Shown here: piece by piece, positions 9,538 through 20,173 of the stretch
How the letters are laid out: every line of letters starts with the position of its first letter
Numbering within the stretch: the first letter of the stretch is position 1
DNA from: Acanthaster planci
Taxonomy: Eukaryota > Echinodermata > Asteroidea > Valvatida > Acanthasteridae
Direction of reading: 5' to 3'
NCBI RefSeq assembly: GCF_001949145.1
Contig: NW_019091644.1
Location: 116,281-138,079, forward strand
DNA length: 21,799 nucleotides
Made by a program: the position numbers and the translations under genes
Notes under the pieces: generated by a model
What the model was told of the DNA's origin: nothing
Databases searched by the model: none
What the model saw: the letters and a program-made list of their open reading frames with translations, nothing else

Positions 9538-10866
9538 CAGCTCAAACAAGCAAGCAGAGAAACAAACAAGTGGAATTAATCACTTGTTGGCACTACTGTT
9601 TTGCCAGCCATGGATAATCAACGATTCCTTGGCTTGCACTCAGGCATAAGAGCAACAGTGTAACTATATGACACCTAGGCCTGGTAAGACCAGTAAACTT
9701 GCTCCTCGTTGTTTTGGCAATATTTAAATTCATTGAGATTCAGTGTTTTCGATCAGAAAATAGAGTTATAGTCACACCCCATCCATACAGTGACTACGTT
9801 ACGACAATGTTAACAGAGTAGAGCATGCTCCAAATGTTAATAGCTAAAACAGGTTGGGGGAGGCAGCGGTGTGAAATTACGAATGCTGCGCAATGCGGCG
9901 CTTGACGGGAAATGTGTCAAGAGAGGTGCGAATGAAGTATTCATTTGGCACCTGTTTAGCTTTAGGCGCTGTTTTGAAAAGAGACATTTTCTGTCCTTCG
10001 TGGTGAAATGCATATCAGTGTGGGCGAGAATGGGGCATATTTTTTTAATCAATGACTGAGTAAAATACACTCTGAAGTATTTTTTTTTCTTTTCTTTTGC
10101 TGCAAGAAGTACTGTTTAATATAACTGGACCTTTCCGTCTGTGGCAGCGTAGGAAAATAATTGGATTTCTCTGCCGGTTAGCAGCGCTGTGTCCACCCCA
10201 AGAGCGTGTTCGGTGACCCTGTGGCCGGGCTTCGAATCATTCGCTCGGTGGGCCTTCGCCAGGCGCCAATCTCCACACTATGCTGGCAATTTCGACTCTG
10301 ATCGGAGCCCACCCTAGTTATTATTTAGGGTACCGTCAAATCGGCCATCTAGCAAGAGAAATTAGAAAAATATCTTTCCAGTAATTGGAACAGTCGGAGA
10401 GGAAGAGAACACTGGCGAATTGGAAAGGAATTGAGTTTGTTACTGTCCAAACAAAAAGTCAGGGAATGCCGAACTCTCACAAATCGACTGTTCTGCTTGG
10501 CGAAAATGGCGAGCGCGATGGCGTATCGACATTCAGGGCCGGCGCACCAGACCATGTTAAGTCCTTCAACTGGGTGAAACAGATTTCAGTTAAGATAGTG
10601 GAGCAAATGGCTAGCCCAACGTGCCCAAATTAAAGAACATTTGCTTATGGGAGAATAAGAGGATACACGATTGATTTGTTTGGGCTCGAAACAGTTTCGG
10701 GTTTGAATTGGTGGTGTGTTCATTATTGCTTGTTAGCGGTCCCTTTTTGATCTCTTTGCCGGCCCAAGCCTGCAAGCGGGGGGGGGTCGATCAAACCATC
10801 CCCCGCTCGCTTCTGAGTTTCGCTCGTTGCTGTGTTTTTTTTTTCAATAAATACATATTTTTAATA
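9538..10866. other. Unassigned stretch, no supported gene
   Basis: Short open frames on both strands (such as plus 10385-10633) show no recognisable motif. A T-rich tract lies at 10080-10098 and a G run at about 10780-10787. An AATAAA at about 10847 follows a poly-T tract and could be a chance polyadenylation signal. No RNA gene or transposon end was found. Confidence 0.4.
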
Positions 10867-10960
10867 TACCGTAATTTATTTTCGGATTTCAAGCCGTGGC
10901 TTACACGTTGATTCTCACGTTGAAAATGTCCCGGCGGCTTAAACACCGGACGGCTTACAC
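10867..10960. repeat. Probable transposon remnant with repeated GGCTTA motif
   Basis: The sequence begins TACCGTAATTTATTTTCGG and holds three spaced copies of a GGCTTACAC-like motif (10898-10906, 10936-10944, 10951-10960). This general layout, TACCGTA followed by spaced GCTTA-type units, resembles the ends of widespread animal MITEs as I recall them. I cannot see a matching other end, so it is at best a fragment. Confidence 0.3.
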
Positions 10961-10977
10961 AGCAATATTTGAAACAT

Positions 10978-11078
10978 GAAATCAGTTACTAAATGCCTCG
11001 CCGTGCCTCAGCTTCGCGCAGCCTAGCCCTGGCCGCCGCTGCCGCCCGGCCACGTGTGGGCGCGGGGACAAGGCAGTC
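10978..11078 (+). promoter_or_regulatory. CpG-dense candidate promoter
   Basis: About eleven CpG dinucleotides fall between 10997 and 11070, far above the surrounding density. The stretch includes GCCGCCGCTGCCGCC-like sequence and a CACGTG E-box. Immediately downstream, TTGGCGCC (about 11104-11111) resembles an E2F site. No TATA box is present. A short open frame and a strong splice donor follow, which is the order expected for a TATA-less promoter and first exon. This is composition-based inference. Confidence 0.4.
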
Positions 11079-11173
11079 ATGTTTACGTTGGTTGCCGTTT
11101 ACATTGGCGCCACTCGCTTGTTGGAAATGAAGGAAACCAGTCCAGAGAGAATTAATAGACTTGCAAATCTACC
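11079..11173 (+). CDS. Candidate first coding exon ending at a strong donor, unknown product
   Basis: An ATG at 11079 opens a frame that contains a second ATG at 11127 and runs 31 codons plus two bases to a consensus splice donor, CC|GTAAGTA, at 11174. From the second ATG the residues are MKETSPERINRLANL, a charged, soluble-looking start. The first ATG has a weak initiation context; the second has an A three bases upstream and may be the true start. The frame stays open upstream to about 10978 without a stop, but stops are rare in GC-rich sequence. An in-frame stop lies right after the donor, as expected if the intron begins there. I could not identify exon 2 or the family. Confidence 0.33.
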
Positions 11174-12780
11174 GTAAGTACCGGTCACATCTCACAAATT
11201 GTATGGCGCGTCTGTTCGTTTTTGTCTTGTACGGTTGTCTTATCCAAGTTGTTTGTTATTTCACTGGTTAAAACTGTAACAAAGAAACAAGAACTGCTGT
11301 ATGGCCCACCCAGCAAGGACACTAATCCAGCCCCCCCCCGAAAAATGGTAATTTCGAGGACTTGAGAAGGTTTTGGTTTAATCAAAACACTCGTTCACGA
11401 GCTGCTTCACGTTTAATACGCTTGGAGATTCCGTACCCCAAAGTGGTGCGGACCCTCACGTTGGGCTCTTCGAACTTTCGCTTCTAACGATTTTGTACGG
11501 AGCAATTATTTTACCTCCAATCTAACGAAATTTATTCGAACTCCAAATATTCTGACCCATAAATGTCGATTTCATATATCCGCTATGGCCTAAAATTCCG
11601 ATGAATTTTTATTTTGGTCGGATTCTTTTTTTTTGCGAAGTGCCAAATGAACTCTTTTCAAATCGCCCCAAAACATATACATAATTTTCTCTTTCTTGCT
11701 TTACATTTTTTAGTTACGTGAGTAGAGGTAGTAATTATTTACGAGAATTTATCAATTTTATAGAATGCCTGAAATTTTTGAGTTGGTTTTTTTTTGAGAT
11801 TTTTTATTGATAGCCTAATGTTCATATCATTTGCTCGTCACCCATTGCCCGATTCAAGGTGCTTGGTGACGAGCAAATTCACACTAGACCAATTTACGAC
11901 ACGCCGTGAATATTGAAAACTAAAGTACATGTATACAAGTCTTACATGCATCCTTCGGCTCGCAAAAAACATGTGACTTGTTTCAAAGCACATTATGATA
12001 GGCCTTTGTATAAATAAAAATATTTATTCACAGTGCCAAGTTCTACTGTGGGGTTTGACAACCCCCCCGTCTCTGGTCTGGTAACGGAAGACAAGCATTA
12101 TCGTCCATGTGACTAATACCCTGTCCACTGCGTTACAAAATCTTGCATGAAACAGACTTTCACCACAAGATACGTCACCTCGTAGTTAGACCACGGGAAT
12201 GATTCAAGCAGTGCCTCCTTCCTGCGGGAAAGGAAAACACGCACGCTGAAAAAAAAAAACCGAAAATACACCAAATGAAATTCAGAATTCAGTCAAGCCT
12301 TATGAACGAAAATATATCCGACAAACAAACACTATCAAAACCAAAAAAAAACCACAGTATATAATTGATGTACTCTGGGCGCGTGATACAGCTAACCCAT
12401 GCGTTATTCACGTTGAAGCTTCGCAGTTCGAAAAGATGTCCTGTCCATGCACTATTTTCCCATCTTTGCAGTTTCTATCAATGTCGTTTGAGTTCCTTTC
12501 ATACCAGGAGACAGTACGGGGTGTATGTAAAACAGAATCCAAGTACAATAGATGGGCGTCATAAAGTTCTGAAGCTTAACACTCTTAGTAGGGTTACACC
12601 TGAAATGGTGTAGTTCATAATCTTTACTTCCATTGATGCCCTTACTAATCGGTATAGGTTAAACCATTTCTTCGAAATTGAACTGGTCACTATGTTACCT
12701 TTTGCTATGCATCCTGGCACTGGATAGGCTACGTATAATCAAATAACCAACATTCTTTGGCATAATAATTATTAGCGCAG
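11174..12780. other. Unassigned AT-rich stretch
   Basis: No exon is convincing. A pyrimidine-rich acceptor-like site ends at about 11713, and the frame after it could follow on from the donor at 11174 for about 37 codons, but its composition is phenylalanine-rich and looks like translated AT-rich noncoding DNA. If the upstream first exon is real, much of this interval would be its intron. The only clear structure is the hairpin at 11829-11878. Poly-A tracts occur near 12250-12258 and 12342-12350. Confidence 0.4.
11829..11878. repeat. Perfect 14 bp hairpin with 22-base loop
   Basis: ATTTGCTCGTCACC at 11829-11842 is exactly complementary to GGTGACGAGCAAAT at 11865-11878. Complementarity stops sharply on both sides. 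The run of T that would mark a simple RNA polymerase III end is absent. It may be a short foldback relic, a regulatory palindrome or chance. Confidence 0.85.
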
Positions 12781-12850
12781 TTTACGGTAATGCCTGGGCG
12801 CAGGCTGACCAGGTGCACGTGCCTGCCACGGCACCTGCGCCTGTGCATTA

Positions 12851-13177
12851 ATGTGCATTGCGCAGGCGTATCGCTTGCTCAAATGGCGCCCATGCAATTA
12901 CAACGTTTTACGTGCATTCACGGTGAAGTTCGCCATCTTGCGCCGTTTCGCGGCGCTATACGATCTTTGGTTCCCACTGTCGATTTCGGACAGCGATAAG
13001 ACAGTGAGCTTGGACACCGTTATGTGCCCATCACAGACGTCTGAAGACCCCATGTCGTTCGAAAAGGTTGCTCGAGCTCAGGCCACTAATGTGCTTTTTA
13101 AGTCGCTGATGTACTTAATCCAAATTGAAAAAAGCGGTCTACCTGTTGTCTTGAAAGACGATGGTGCTCATCCCTGA
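12851..13177 (+). CDS. Weak candidate ORF, unknown product (108 aa)
   Basis: An ATG-started frame of 108 codons lies in sequence richer in G+C than its neighbours. The C-terminal half is mixed and soluble-looking, with acidic and serine-rich residues followed by a hydrophobic patch (residues VLFKSLMYLIQIEKSGLPVV). I recognise no domain, see no signal peptide, and cannot place splice sites. A second frame (12790-12999) overlaps it. Frames of this length occur by chance in a window this size, so this could equally be noncoding. Confidence 0.22.
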   Translation: MCIAQAYRLLKWRPCNYNVLRAFTVKFAILRRFAALYDLWFPLSISDSDKTVSLDTVMCPSQTSEDPMSFEKVARAQATNVLFKSLMYLIQIEKSGLPVVLKDDGAHP

Positions 13178-14573
13178 AGCGAAGCGAATAGACTATCAAT
13201 GGAATCGTGTTTGGATTGCGTTTTATACACTGCCTATCAAACGCTGTGTATTTTACCCAGCAGGTCAACAACGCAAATAGCTTACTGCGCAAATATTTAC
13301 GCTGCGAGGTCATGTGTGCACTTCAGTTCAATACGCTTTACATGTCTACAATCGATTTCTTGAAATATAAATATCGGTGTTGCATCAGTCTTTGGCAGAA
13401 AGCTTGTTATTCCTGGACCTGTAGAAAACTGCTGACGTTGGATTCGCCCATATTTTCTACACGACCTTGGCTTCGAAGTTGTCGATGTGGTCCTACACGT
13501 CAAATATTGGGGGTAAAGGATCTCATTCCCTGAAAGGACGAATCCAGAATCAGATTTTGTGTGTTTATTTCATTTTTTTCTTTACTTATCTTTCAGGGAG
13601 CAAACACATTTGGAAACTTGGGGCCTTACGGAGAGAGGCTATTTTGCGTGCCGTTTGCATGCGTTTGAAAGAAAGGGAAGAGAGAAAGTTCCCCTCCCTA
13701 ATTGCTTTCTTCTCGTTATTTTATCTCCAAAACAAACTTGTGCTGTTGTTGGGGGTGGTCCCCAATGGTTCCGCCAGTGGGGAAAAATCAACTCTCAAAG
13801 AACGGCATTCATGGACTTAACTCTGCCACGAAGGAGGAGGCAACAGCATTAACGCCTTACCCATATGCCTTTACATAAAGTTACTCTGTGTTGAACAAGA
13901 AGAGCGTATTAAAGTCGATCCGTGAATCCCCTCGCGGTCGGCATGGTGACAATGTTACAGGGAAGCAAAGCGCTATAGAGGTTTTTTGCGTGACGTCACT
14001 TGAAGGGCACGGACAGTTCAGGAAATGTTCCAAGTCTGCTGCGGCGCGTGCATTTTAGAATATGCATCTCTAGGCCTGTTGCACAATTCATGACAGCCAA
14101 AATACTGAGAGGCTCTGAAGGCAAGCGCGTGCTCGCGAACATCTGTGCAAATCGAATGCCGACGGTTTCAAATCACGTGACCGAAAAACCGCTACACACG
14201 CGTGCAAGTGATGTATGTCCGCCCTGCTGAAATTGTAGTTTGGAAATAATTGTTTAGGGCGGGTTTTTGTGTTCAACTTTTGCCTGACCTCCCGAACAAT
14301 CTTTCATTCTTCTGCATTCTTTTGGGTGTTGGTGAAAGTTTGTTCTTCAAAGGATAACGCTACATAATACAGCCCGCTACTTACCCCACTTGCATCCGGA
14401 AGAGGCGTAGAGATGTGGTTGGATTACTGTGGTGTTCACTTGGGTGGTTGAGAGACGCTACCACGCCCTCATAAGTGACAGACAACACAGCCTTTGCACA
14501 AAAATGAAACTGTAGAAAGTATTATCAAAGTAACCATGTAATTACAAACGCAGCAGCAGAAATCGCTTCAAAG
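13178..14573. other. Unassigned stretch with overlapping weak frames
   Basis: Several open frames overlap here on both strands (13207-13533, 13467-13820, 13559-13852, 14000-14230 on plus). None carries a recognisable motif, and they contradict each other. A perfect CRE-type palindrome TGACGTCA lies at 13991-13998. No transposon ends or RNA genes were seen. Confidence 0.4.
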
Positions 14574-14579
14574 CACGCC

Positions 14580-14723
14580 CATGGCGTGCAAAGTTAACAT
14601 TTAATCCCAGAATAGAGATATCCGCATTCCTAGTGGAGATATCGCTATTAATAATGGAGATATCTCCGTTATTAAATAGACCTATCTGTGCACGCGGATT
14701 AAATGTTAACTTTGCACGCCATA
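14580..14723 (+). mobile_element. Family C MITE, copy 2 (144 bp)
   Basis: The element starts CATGGCGTGCAAAGTTAACA and ends TGTTAACTTTGCACGCCATA; the terminal repeats are perfect inverted copies over about 26 bp apart from the outermost base. The 6 bp CACGCC lies directly on both sides (14574-14579 and 14724-14729), an exact target-site duplication. The interior has about four GATATC-like units, against about nine in copy 1. Both copies show a GCGGATTAAATGTTAACTTT right end. It is non-coding and must rely on a transposase supplied elsewhere. The short plus and minus open frames across it are shadows of its repeats. Confidence 0.93.
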
Positions 14724-14729
14724 CACGCC

Positions 14730-16275
14730 TCATAGACACCAGTGAATTAACAATGTACACAACACAAGGTATAGATGGTCAGGATGATTTCAATTATGCG
14801 GTCATATTAGCGTATACAGTGCGTATTTATCTTCTGCTGAAGAAGCATGCAGGCTATGACTCGCTCCTTATTTTCTTTGAAAACTGCTTCTCGGGTGTGT
14901 AAACCTAATGGTATTATGAAACGCAAGATACCACCCCTTGACAAGAGGAAATTTTAGACCAAAGGTTTGATGACAGTATTAAAAGAAGAAACCATGTTTC
15001 AACAGGGCACATCCGCTCCACAGAACTGGAGAGAAACTAATCTACACAAAGCTGGTACACTGACCTGGGGGTATAACTGATGCGTACTTCCCTTCCTGTG
15101 TTCGTCAAGAGTCCAGGAACATAATCCCCGTTTGCTCCTAAGGGCTGCTGTTAGAGAGACGTGCCACCCGCCCGTTGGCGGGGTTTATCGCCCGATCCAT
15201 TTCATCTGAGACATTCCACAGTGAATGTCTTCGTCCGGCCTGGAGGCACGTGCTCTTTGAAAGTGTGATTGCCTCTCAGTTGTTTGTAAGTCGTTTGGAA
15301 AGCAACACGAAAAACCAAAACTGACAAAAGATGCACACGCGCAAAGGTAACGTCATGGGGTGGGGGTGTTGTGGATTGCAGAGCATCTAAGAATGACTGA
15401 GAGAGGGCGTTTTGTTACAGCAACAACTTCCATTACGCTGACTTGAACCAACAGACATTTTTATTTTGCTGGTCATTTTACCCTCCTTTATGCCCATATC
15501 CATTATGCCGCTACTCCTTCTACATAGCTGGGATATCAGTTGTAATATATTACCAGCATGGTTCATAACGCAGCATTCTGTAAAAGCCTTTCATTAACAG
15601 TGGTGGCTGAACGGATGAGATGAGTCACAACATGCCATATGAATGAGTATGATATGGTCACAACCGACCTGCACGGGGTCGTTTTGACACTGTCTGTGCA
15701 TGCTTTTAAGTCAAGTCACCTGCATCGAACATTGTAATACTTCGCAATGGAGACAATAGTGACTCGGGTGTAATTTACGGTGCACAAAGCTCTTCATCAT
15801 TCAGAGCCTTTTTTATCGTAGTGAACTGAAACCAGAGACAATTGTGGGTTGCCAAAACGGAAACATTCTTAAGAGCCAGGAAAAGAGTCAAAAGTAACAG
15901 CGAGGCGTTATAGCAATCGCAGGCTTCAATTCAGAGATATTAGGGACCATGAAGCATTATTATTAAGCATACGGATTATGTATATGCCCCTACGGCTAAA
16001 ACTCTGCGTACTTATTCATCTCCCATACGCTAAGCAGTCTGCGTTCGAAATCAATGAGTTTGTTTATATACTTACGTATACGTCTGAAATAGCAAACAAC
16101 ATCACAACGTAGCCACACACTTTTTCGAAACTGCATATGTGTCCCGCATCCGCACCAGTTCAAAGGGTCCGTATTTAGTTCCCACAGCAACCCATTAGCT
16201 CTAAAAAAAATTGCATTAGATTTTCCAGGCACGTGCTGTGTTCTGCATCAACTGAAGACAGGTTGGACTCAGGGC
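14730..16275. other. Unassigned stretch, no supported gene
   Basis: I see no open frame with recognisable content and no RNA gene. The only long frames are AT-driven. No repeats shared with other parts of the window were found. Confidence 0.45.
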
Positions 16276-16372
16276 TGGCACTCGGATTGTAAAAGTAAAA
16301 AAAAAAAAAAAAAAAAGCAGACACAATTCACGCCCGCCGTGGCTAATCAGTGACCCACCCGGCCCAAACACC
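16276..16372 (+). repeat. Left gap flank, duplicated at the right flank
   Basis: The block TGGCACTCGGATTG, a 20-base A run (16297-16316) and then GCAGACACAATTCACGCCCG continue to the first N. The same block recurs at 16806-16901 directly after the gap. The two post-poly-A parts are both 56 bp with three mismatches, all reading C on the right side. Confidence 0.9.
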
Positions 16373-16805
16373 NNNNNNNNNNNNNNNNNNNNNNNNNNNN
16401 NNNNNNNNNNNNNNNNNNNNNNNNNNNNNNNNNNNNNNNNNNNNNNNNNNNNNNNNNNNNNNNNNNNNNNNNNNNNNNNNNNNNNNNNNNNNNNNNNNNN
16501 NNNNNNNNNNNNNNNNNNNNNNNNNNNNNNNNNNNNNNNNNNNNNNNNNNNNNNNNNNNNNNNNNNNNNNNNNNNNNNNNNNNNNNNNNNNNNNNNNNNN
16601 NNNNNNNNNNNNNNNNNNNNNNNNNNNNNNNNNNNNNNNNNNNNNNNNNNNNNNNNNNNNNNNNNNNNNNNNNNNNNNNNNNNNNNNNNNNNNNNNNNNN
16701 NNNNNNNNNNNNNNNNNNNNNNNNNNNNNNNNNNNNNNNNNNNNNNNNNNNNNNNNNNNNNNNNNNNNNNNNNNNNNNNNNNNNNNNNNNNNNNNNNNNN
16801 NNNNN
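16373..16805. other. Assembly gap (433 N)
   Basis: This is a run of N. Any open frame that crosses it is meaningless. It starts exactly where the left flank stops matching the right flank, which suggests that contig ends overlapping in a poly-A region were not merged. Confidence 0.99.
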
Positions 16806-16901
16806 TGGCCCCCGGATTGAAAAAAAAAAAAAAAAAAAAAAAAAAGCAGACACAATCCCCCCCCGCCGTGGCTAATCAGTGACCCACCCGGCCCAAACAC
16901 C
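16806..16901 (+). repeat. Right gap flank, copy of the left flank
   Basis: It repeats 16276-16372: TGGCCCCCGGATTG, a 26-base A run (16820-16845), then GCAGACACAATCCCCCCCCG and onward to CCAAACACC. Unlike the left copy, the sequence then continues into unique DNA. The differences are A-run length and C-biased substitutions, typical of low-quality sequence near a contig end. Confidence 0.9.
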
Positions 16902-17389
16902 GGAGGCGGGTGAAGCCATAATTTGACAGAATTGACTGGCACAAGCCATTGCTGGAGACAAATTAGGCACAGTCTTGCCCTGGTTATGGACGGACCTCAA
17001 CAGCAGGCAAGTCTTGAACACCACCCCCCCCGAAAAAGGAAAACGACAAGAAAGAAAAACAACACCAACCAATCAAACAGACTAAAGCCGAAAAAAGCAA
17101 CATAGCAGAACTCGATATGGTATGCGCTAACGATAAATGATTAGCAACCACAGAGGGACACACATTCCTTGCTCCAATGCTGTAAAACTTTACCTGTGTT
17201 AAACGACTGCTATTACGGGGGAAAATTCAAGGTCCTGGATTTCTTACAAGAAATTATCCCCTCAACACGGGGCCGGTCTGGGCACCGGAGGCGGCAGAAT
17301 TGGAATGGAAACACGAATGATTGCCTCAAAAGATAACACAGTTAACACACACATGATTAAAAATACACAGGTGATTTTACGTGAGAGAG

Positions 17390-17395
17390 TTTATT
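17390..17395 (-). promoter_or_regulatory. Candidate polyadenylation signal (AATAAA)
   Basis: On the minus strand AATAAA is followed within about 15-55 bases by GT-rich sequence (TGTGTATT and ATGTGTGTGTTAACTGTGTT), the usual arrangement of signal and downstream element at a 3' end. AATAAA alone is frequent in AT-rich DNA, so support is modest. Confidence 0.25.
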
Positions 17396-18322
17396 CATCA
17401 ACTGAAAGGATCAACTCTTTTTCATGTCAAAAACGAAAATGTGGTTTAAGAAAAAACTGAGGCCATGTGGGAAAAGGTACCATTAGGTATACAGCTATTC
17501 AGAGAAAGTATCGCAAGATTAAACAGGTTTCAAAAGATGCAAGGACAATTCTTATTCTGTTCACAAACATGCAGATATTTTCCCAGCATGAGGTTTGCTT
17601 TATGTAATTCAGTGCTTATCACGTCTTCCAAGTACATTTGTACAGCGCAAAGAACCAACAAAATGCACATAACGGTTGGTAGAATGTTCTTTGTACCATT
17701 TACAGTTTGTTGGTCAAAAATGCTAATATCCTATCGTGTCCATAAACCCTTCAGGTATTCATCACATCTGTTCTTTGTGCATTTATAAACAATAGGTTCC
17801 AATATTCAGGGTATTTCACCATGTAGATGTGTTGAAGAGACAAAATATTGGTTTTTATGGCTATTATATTAGCAGAAAGGTCTACGCTCCATATGAAAAA
17901 AAAACACCTTTCAAGTGTGATATTGCTTGCTGTGGACTTCTATTTTTGTAACAAAGAGCACAACATATTATTTTGCTTCCACGGTTAGGATATGAGTTTA
18001 CTCTATGTACAATAAAGCATAGCTCGAAGCACATTCGGTTATCTAATAGGCCTTCAATATTGTTAGATCAATGTTATCCTTCTTAACGATGTATTCCGGA
18101 TGTACAATGGCAGGATGATGTAAAATTGAATCTTGCGCGTTTGAATTTTTCTTACGCAAGCCATTCGGTTTAAGTCGCCATTGATGTTTAGCAACAGCAG
18201 CTCGAACTGACAGTTCGTGTTGCAAAGTCAGTTTTAACTTGAATCGGAACCATTATCTTTCCAACATTTGAAGAGATCTTAATAGCTCAAAAACATCTGA
18301 ATTGAACAAAAAAAACTCCGAG

Positions 18323-18345
18323 TGTCTGTCCGTCTGTCCGTCCGT
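18323..18345. repeat. Short GTCTGTCC-type simple repeat
   Basis: About three imperfect units of GTCTGTCC occupy 23 bp, with a further related CGTCTGTTT just downstream. This is low-complexity sequence with no evident role. Confidence 0.7.
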
Positions 18346-19743
18346 TTTTACGTCTGTTTCCTTGCAGTGTAAACTCTGCATGCAAAATTCCGCTCGGCTG
18401 TTTCCTGGGGAATCACTTTGTACAAGTGTATTTTGGGGGCAGTAAGCTTGCAAGAACCGATTCAATCATACTATTTAATAATTGATTCAGTGGCTGATGG
18501 ATGGTGGTTCTGCGTGACCTTTTTTCAAGGATTGCGGCTTCTTCTAGAAAACAAGACCCTGTCTTGTCCAGGTTTACTACACGACAGCCAACTCTTGTGC
18601 TTAAAACCTGTCTGCATTCGAGTGAACACTGTCATTTTATGTATATGCGTGTACTATAAAAAAAGATGTAAATCGTACTAGCTTCCAACGTTGGTCAAAT
18701 CTTAATACACAGTGACCACCAGCTGCGGTTTGAATAAAATTGCCCGACATGTTCACAGCTTTCTCCAGTGTCTACGAGTTGAAATACCTTCAGGGCGATT
18801 CGTAATGTTGGAAAAATCATGAAATGCAAATTTAAAGGAAACATTGTTTCCATCTTTTCTCTCTATCTCCATTTTTTAAAATGATGGGCGGGTAGTAATG
18901 ATCTTTAAGTCATTGGTGGATGTCCACAAACCACGCACTATCTGTCCAACATAAACAAGGGGATTACCTCTGATACGGCCCCTTACAGATTTCCTTCAAA
19001 ATAAGTAAACCTATAGTAGGACACAAAATCATATATAGATCGCCGTGCTGTGTTATAGCAAAAACACCGCCTTGTGTGTCGAGAAAGCACTGAATAGGGT
19101 TTGCCTTAAACTCGGTCAGGCTAATGCATAATTTATCAAATAGTGACAAAAGCCGAATGCCGTTACTCCTTAGAGACAAAGACTAACACGATGAAAGGTC
19201 TCTCCGTTTGAAATTATGACAGATAATCCTAAGGAGGCAAACCTATATTACACAGAAAAAAAAGAAAGAATAGTGATGAAAGATTCTAGGCAAAGAGCAG
19301 GTGGCTAAGGGTAGCGCGCAGAGTTTTGTGTCAAAAAAGTGATGAAATGAATTGACGACGGATCCAAATGAATTAATTCATTTTCTTTCCTGCAAAATTC
19401 CAAGTACTGGTGGGACAAGCTTATGATCCTATTACTCTGATGACCACTGAATCCAATAACACGTCCAGTGAAAGACACTGCAGATAAAGTTGGAAAACAT
19501 CAGAAACGATGGAGGACCTGAAATTCTACCCGATGGGGCACCCCGGGAGACCTTCCCCGGCGTTATTGTCTGTTCGAAGGGTCAGAAGTAATTGGCGAGG
19601 ATTGATAATTGCAATGGTAATATGATCTTTTTTAAGGGATCGTGCATGGGAGAAGGTGTCACGGGGGTGTTGGTCAAAGATTAATATTTAAGATGGTTGC
19701 ACGCTTCCGGAGATGCGTGGGGTGGGTGGAGGGGGCACTTATG

Positions 19744-19932
19744 CTATGGTTTGCACAGACTTAGCCATGTAATGCAGTCCTCCTCGTGTGCTTTATATTC
19801 TTCTGATGAAAGAGCCTTAGAAGTTTGTCGGTCGTACTTACGTCTTCGAGTTCGTGTAAGTCGGTCAACGTATTCAAGCAGGGAAAAGTCCAGTTTTGTA
19901 ACGAGGGGTGTGGAGTGGCAGAGTGCAGCAGG
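19744..19932 (-). CDS. Candidate terminal exon, unknown product
   Basis: On the minus strand an acceptor-like TTAAATTCCCCAG ends at 19933, and the following frame runs 62 codons to a TAG at 19744-19746. The peptide is charged and helix-like, with the arginine-rich stretch DRLTRTRRRKYDR followed by ALSSEEYKAHEEDC. An in-frame stop lies four codons upstream of the exon start, so an upstream exon would be needed; none was identified. I recognise no family. A different minus-strand frame (19761-19952) and a plus-strand frame (19697-19945) overlap. Chance frames of this size are common, so composition and the acceptor are the only support. Confidence 0.23.
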   Translation of the reverse strand, partial: PAALCHSTPLVTKLDFSLLEYVDRLTRTRRRKYDRQTSKALSSEEYKAHEEDCITWLSLCKP

Positions 19933-20003
19933 CTGGGGAATTTAAAAGCCAAATCGGGACATCAATAGAATGAAAATGGAGGAAATGAAAAGTACAAATA
20001 ATA

Positions 20004-20171
20004 CAGGCGATTCACAAGAATGCGCCTCCAAGAGTTCGTAACGCGTGGGCCGATTACCGTAGGAGAAATCTGTCGACCGAAGACGCATTTAGAAAGGGTC
20101 GACAGATTTCGCGCATGGTGATTGGCCAACGCACTGCAAACTCTTGGATGCGCACTATTGTGAATCGCCCG
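20004..20171 (-). mobile_element. Family A foldback MITE, copy 2 (168 bp)
   Basis: The ends are CAGGCGATTCACAAGAATGC and, on the other strand, CGGGCGATTCACAATAGTGC. TA flanks each side (20002-20003, 20172-20173). The length equals that of copy 1 exactly. The asymmetric centre matches copy 1 only when reverse-complemented (GTCGACCCTTTCTAAATGCG on the minus strand), so the two copies lie in opposite orientation. The minus-strand open frame across this element resembles the one across copy 1 because both translate the same repeat; neither is a gene. Confidence 0.9.
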
Positions 20172-20173
20172 TA

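Larger units (their letters stand above)
16902..19743. other. Mostly AT-rich unassigned stretch, possible minus-strand 3' region
   Basis: No domain-bearing frame is visible. A minus-strand AATAAA (17390-17395) is followed on that strand by GT-rich sequence, and AT-rich DNA extends on the other side, which fits a 3' untranslated region. The minus-strand frame 18964-19179 (71 aa) is soluble-looking but unrecognised. A plus-strand AATAAA lies near 18010. A GTCTGTCC-type repeat lies at 18323-18345. Confidence 0.35.

Noticed and set aside
10213-10320. tRNA-like TTCGAAT near 10229 and similar sites near 4045 and 20819
   Set aside because: None has a full B box with an A box at the right distance or a cloverleaf with an acceptor stem.
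11714-11813. Second exon joining the donor at 11174 to the acceptor-like site ending at 11713
   Set aside because: The frame can be joined, but the peptide is dominated by F, L, I and N as expected from AT-rich noncoding DNA, and no donor or domain supports it.
14542-14902. Opposed ORFs around 14542-14902
   Set aside because: Both include the GATATC units and terminal repeats of family C copy 2, so their openness reflects the transposon.
16343-16942. Long minus-strand and plus-strand frames across 16343-16942
   Set aside because: They run through the N gap and poly-A tracts, so the apparent openness is an artefact of unknown bases.
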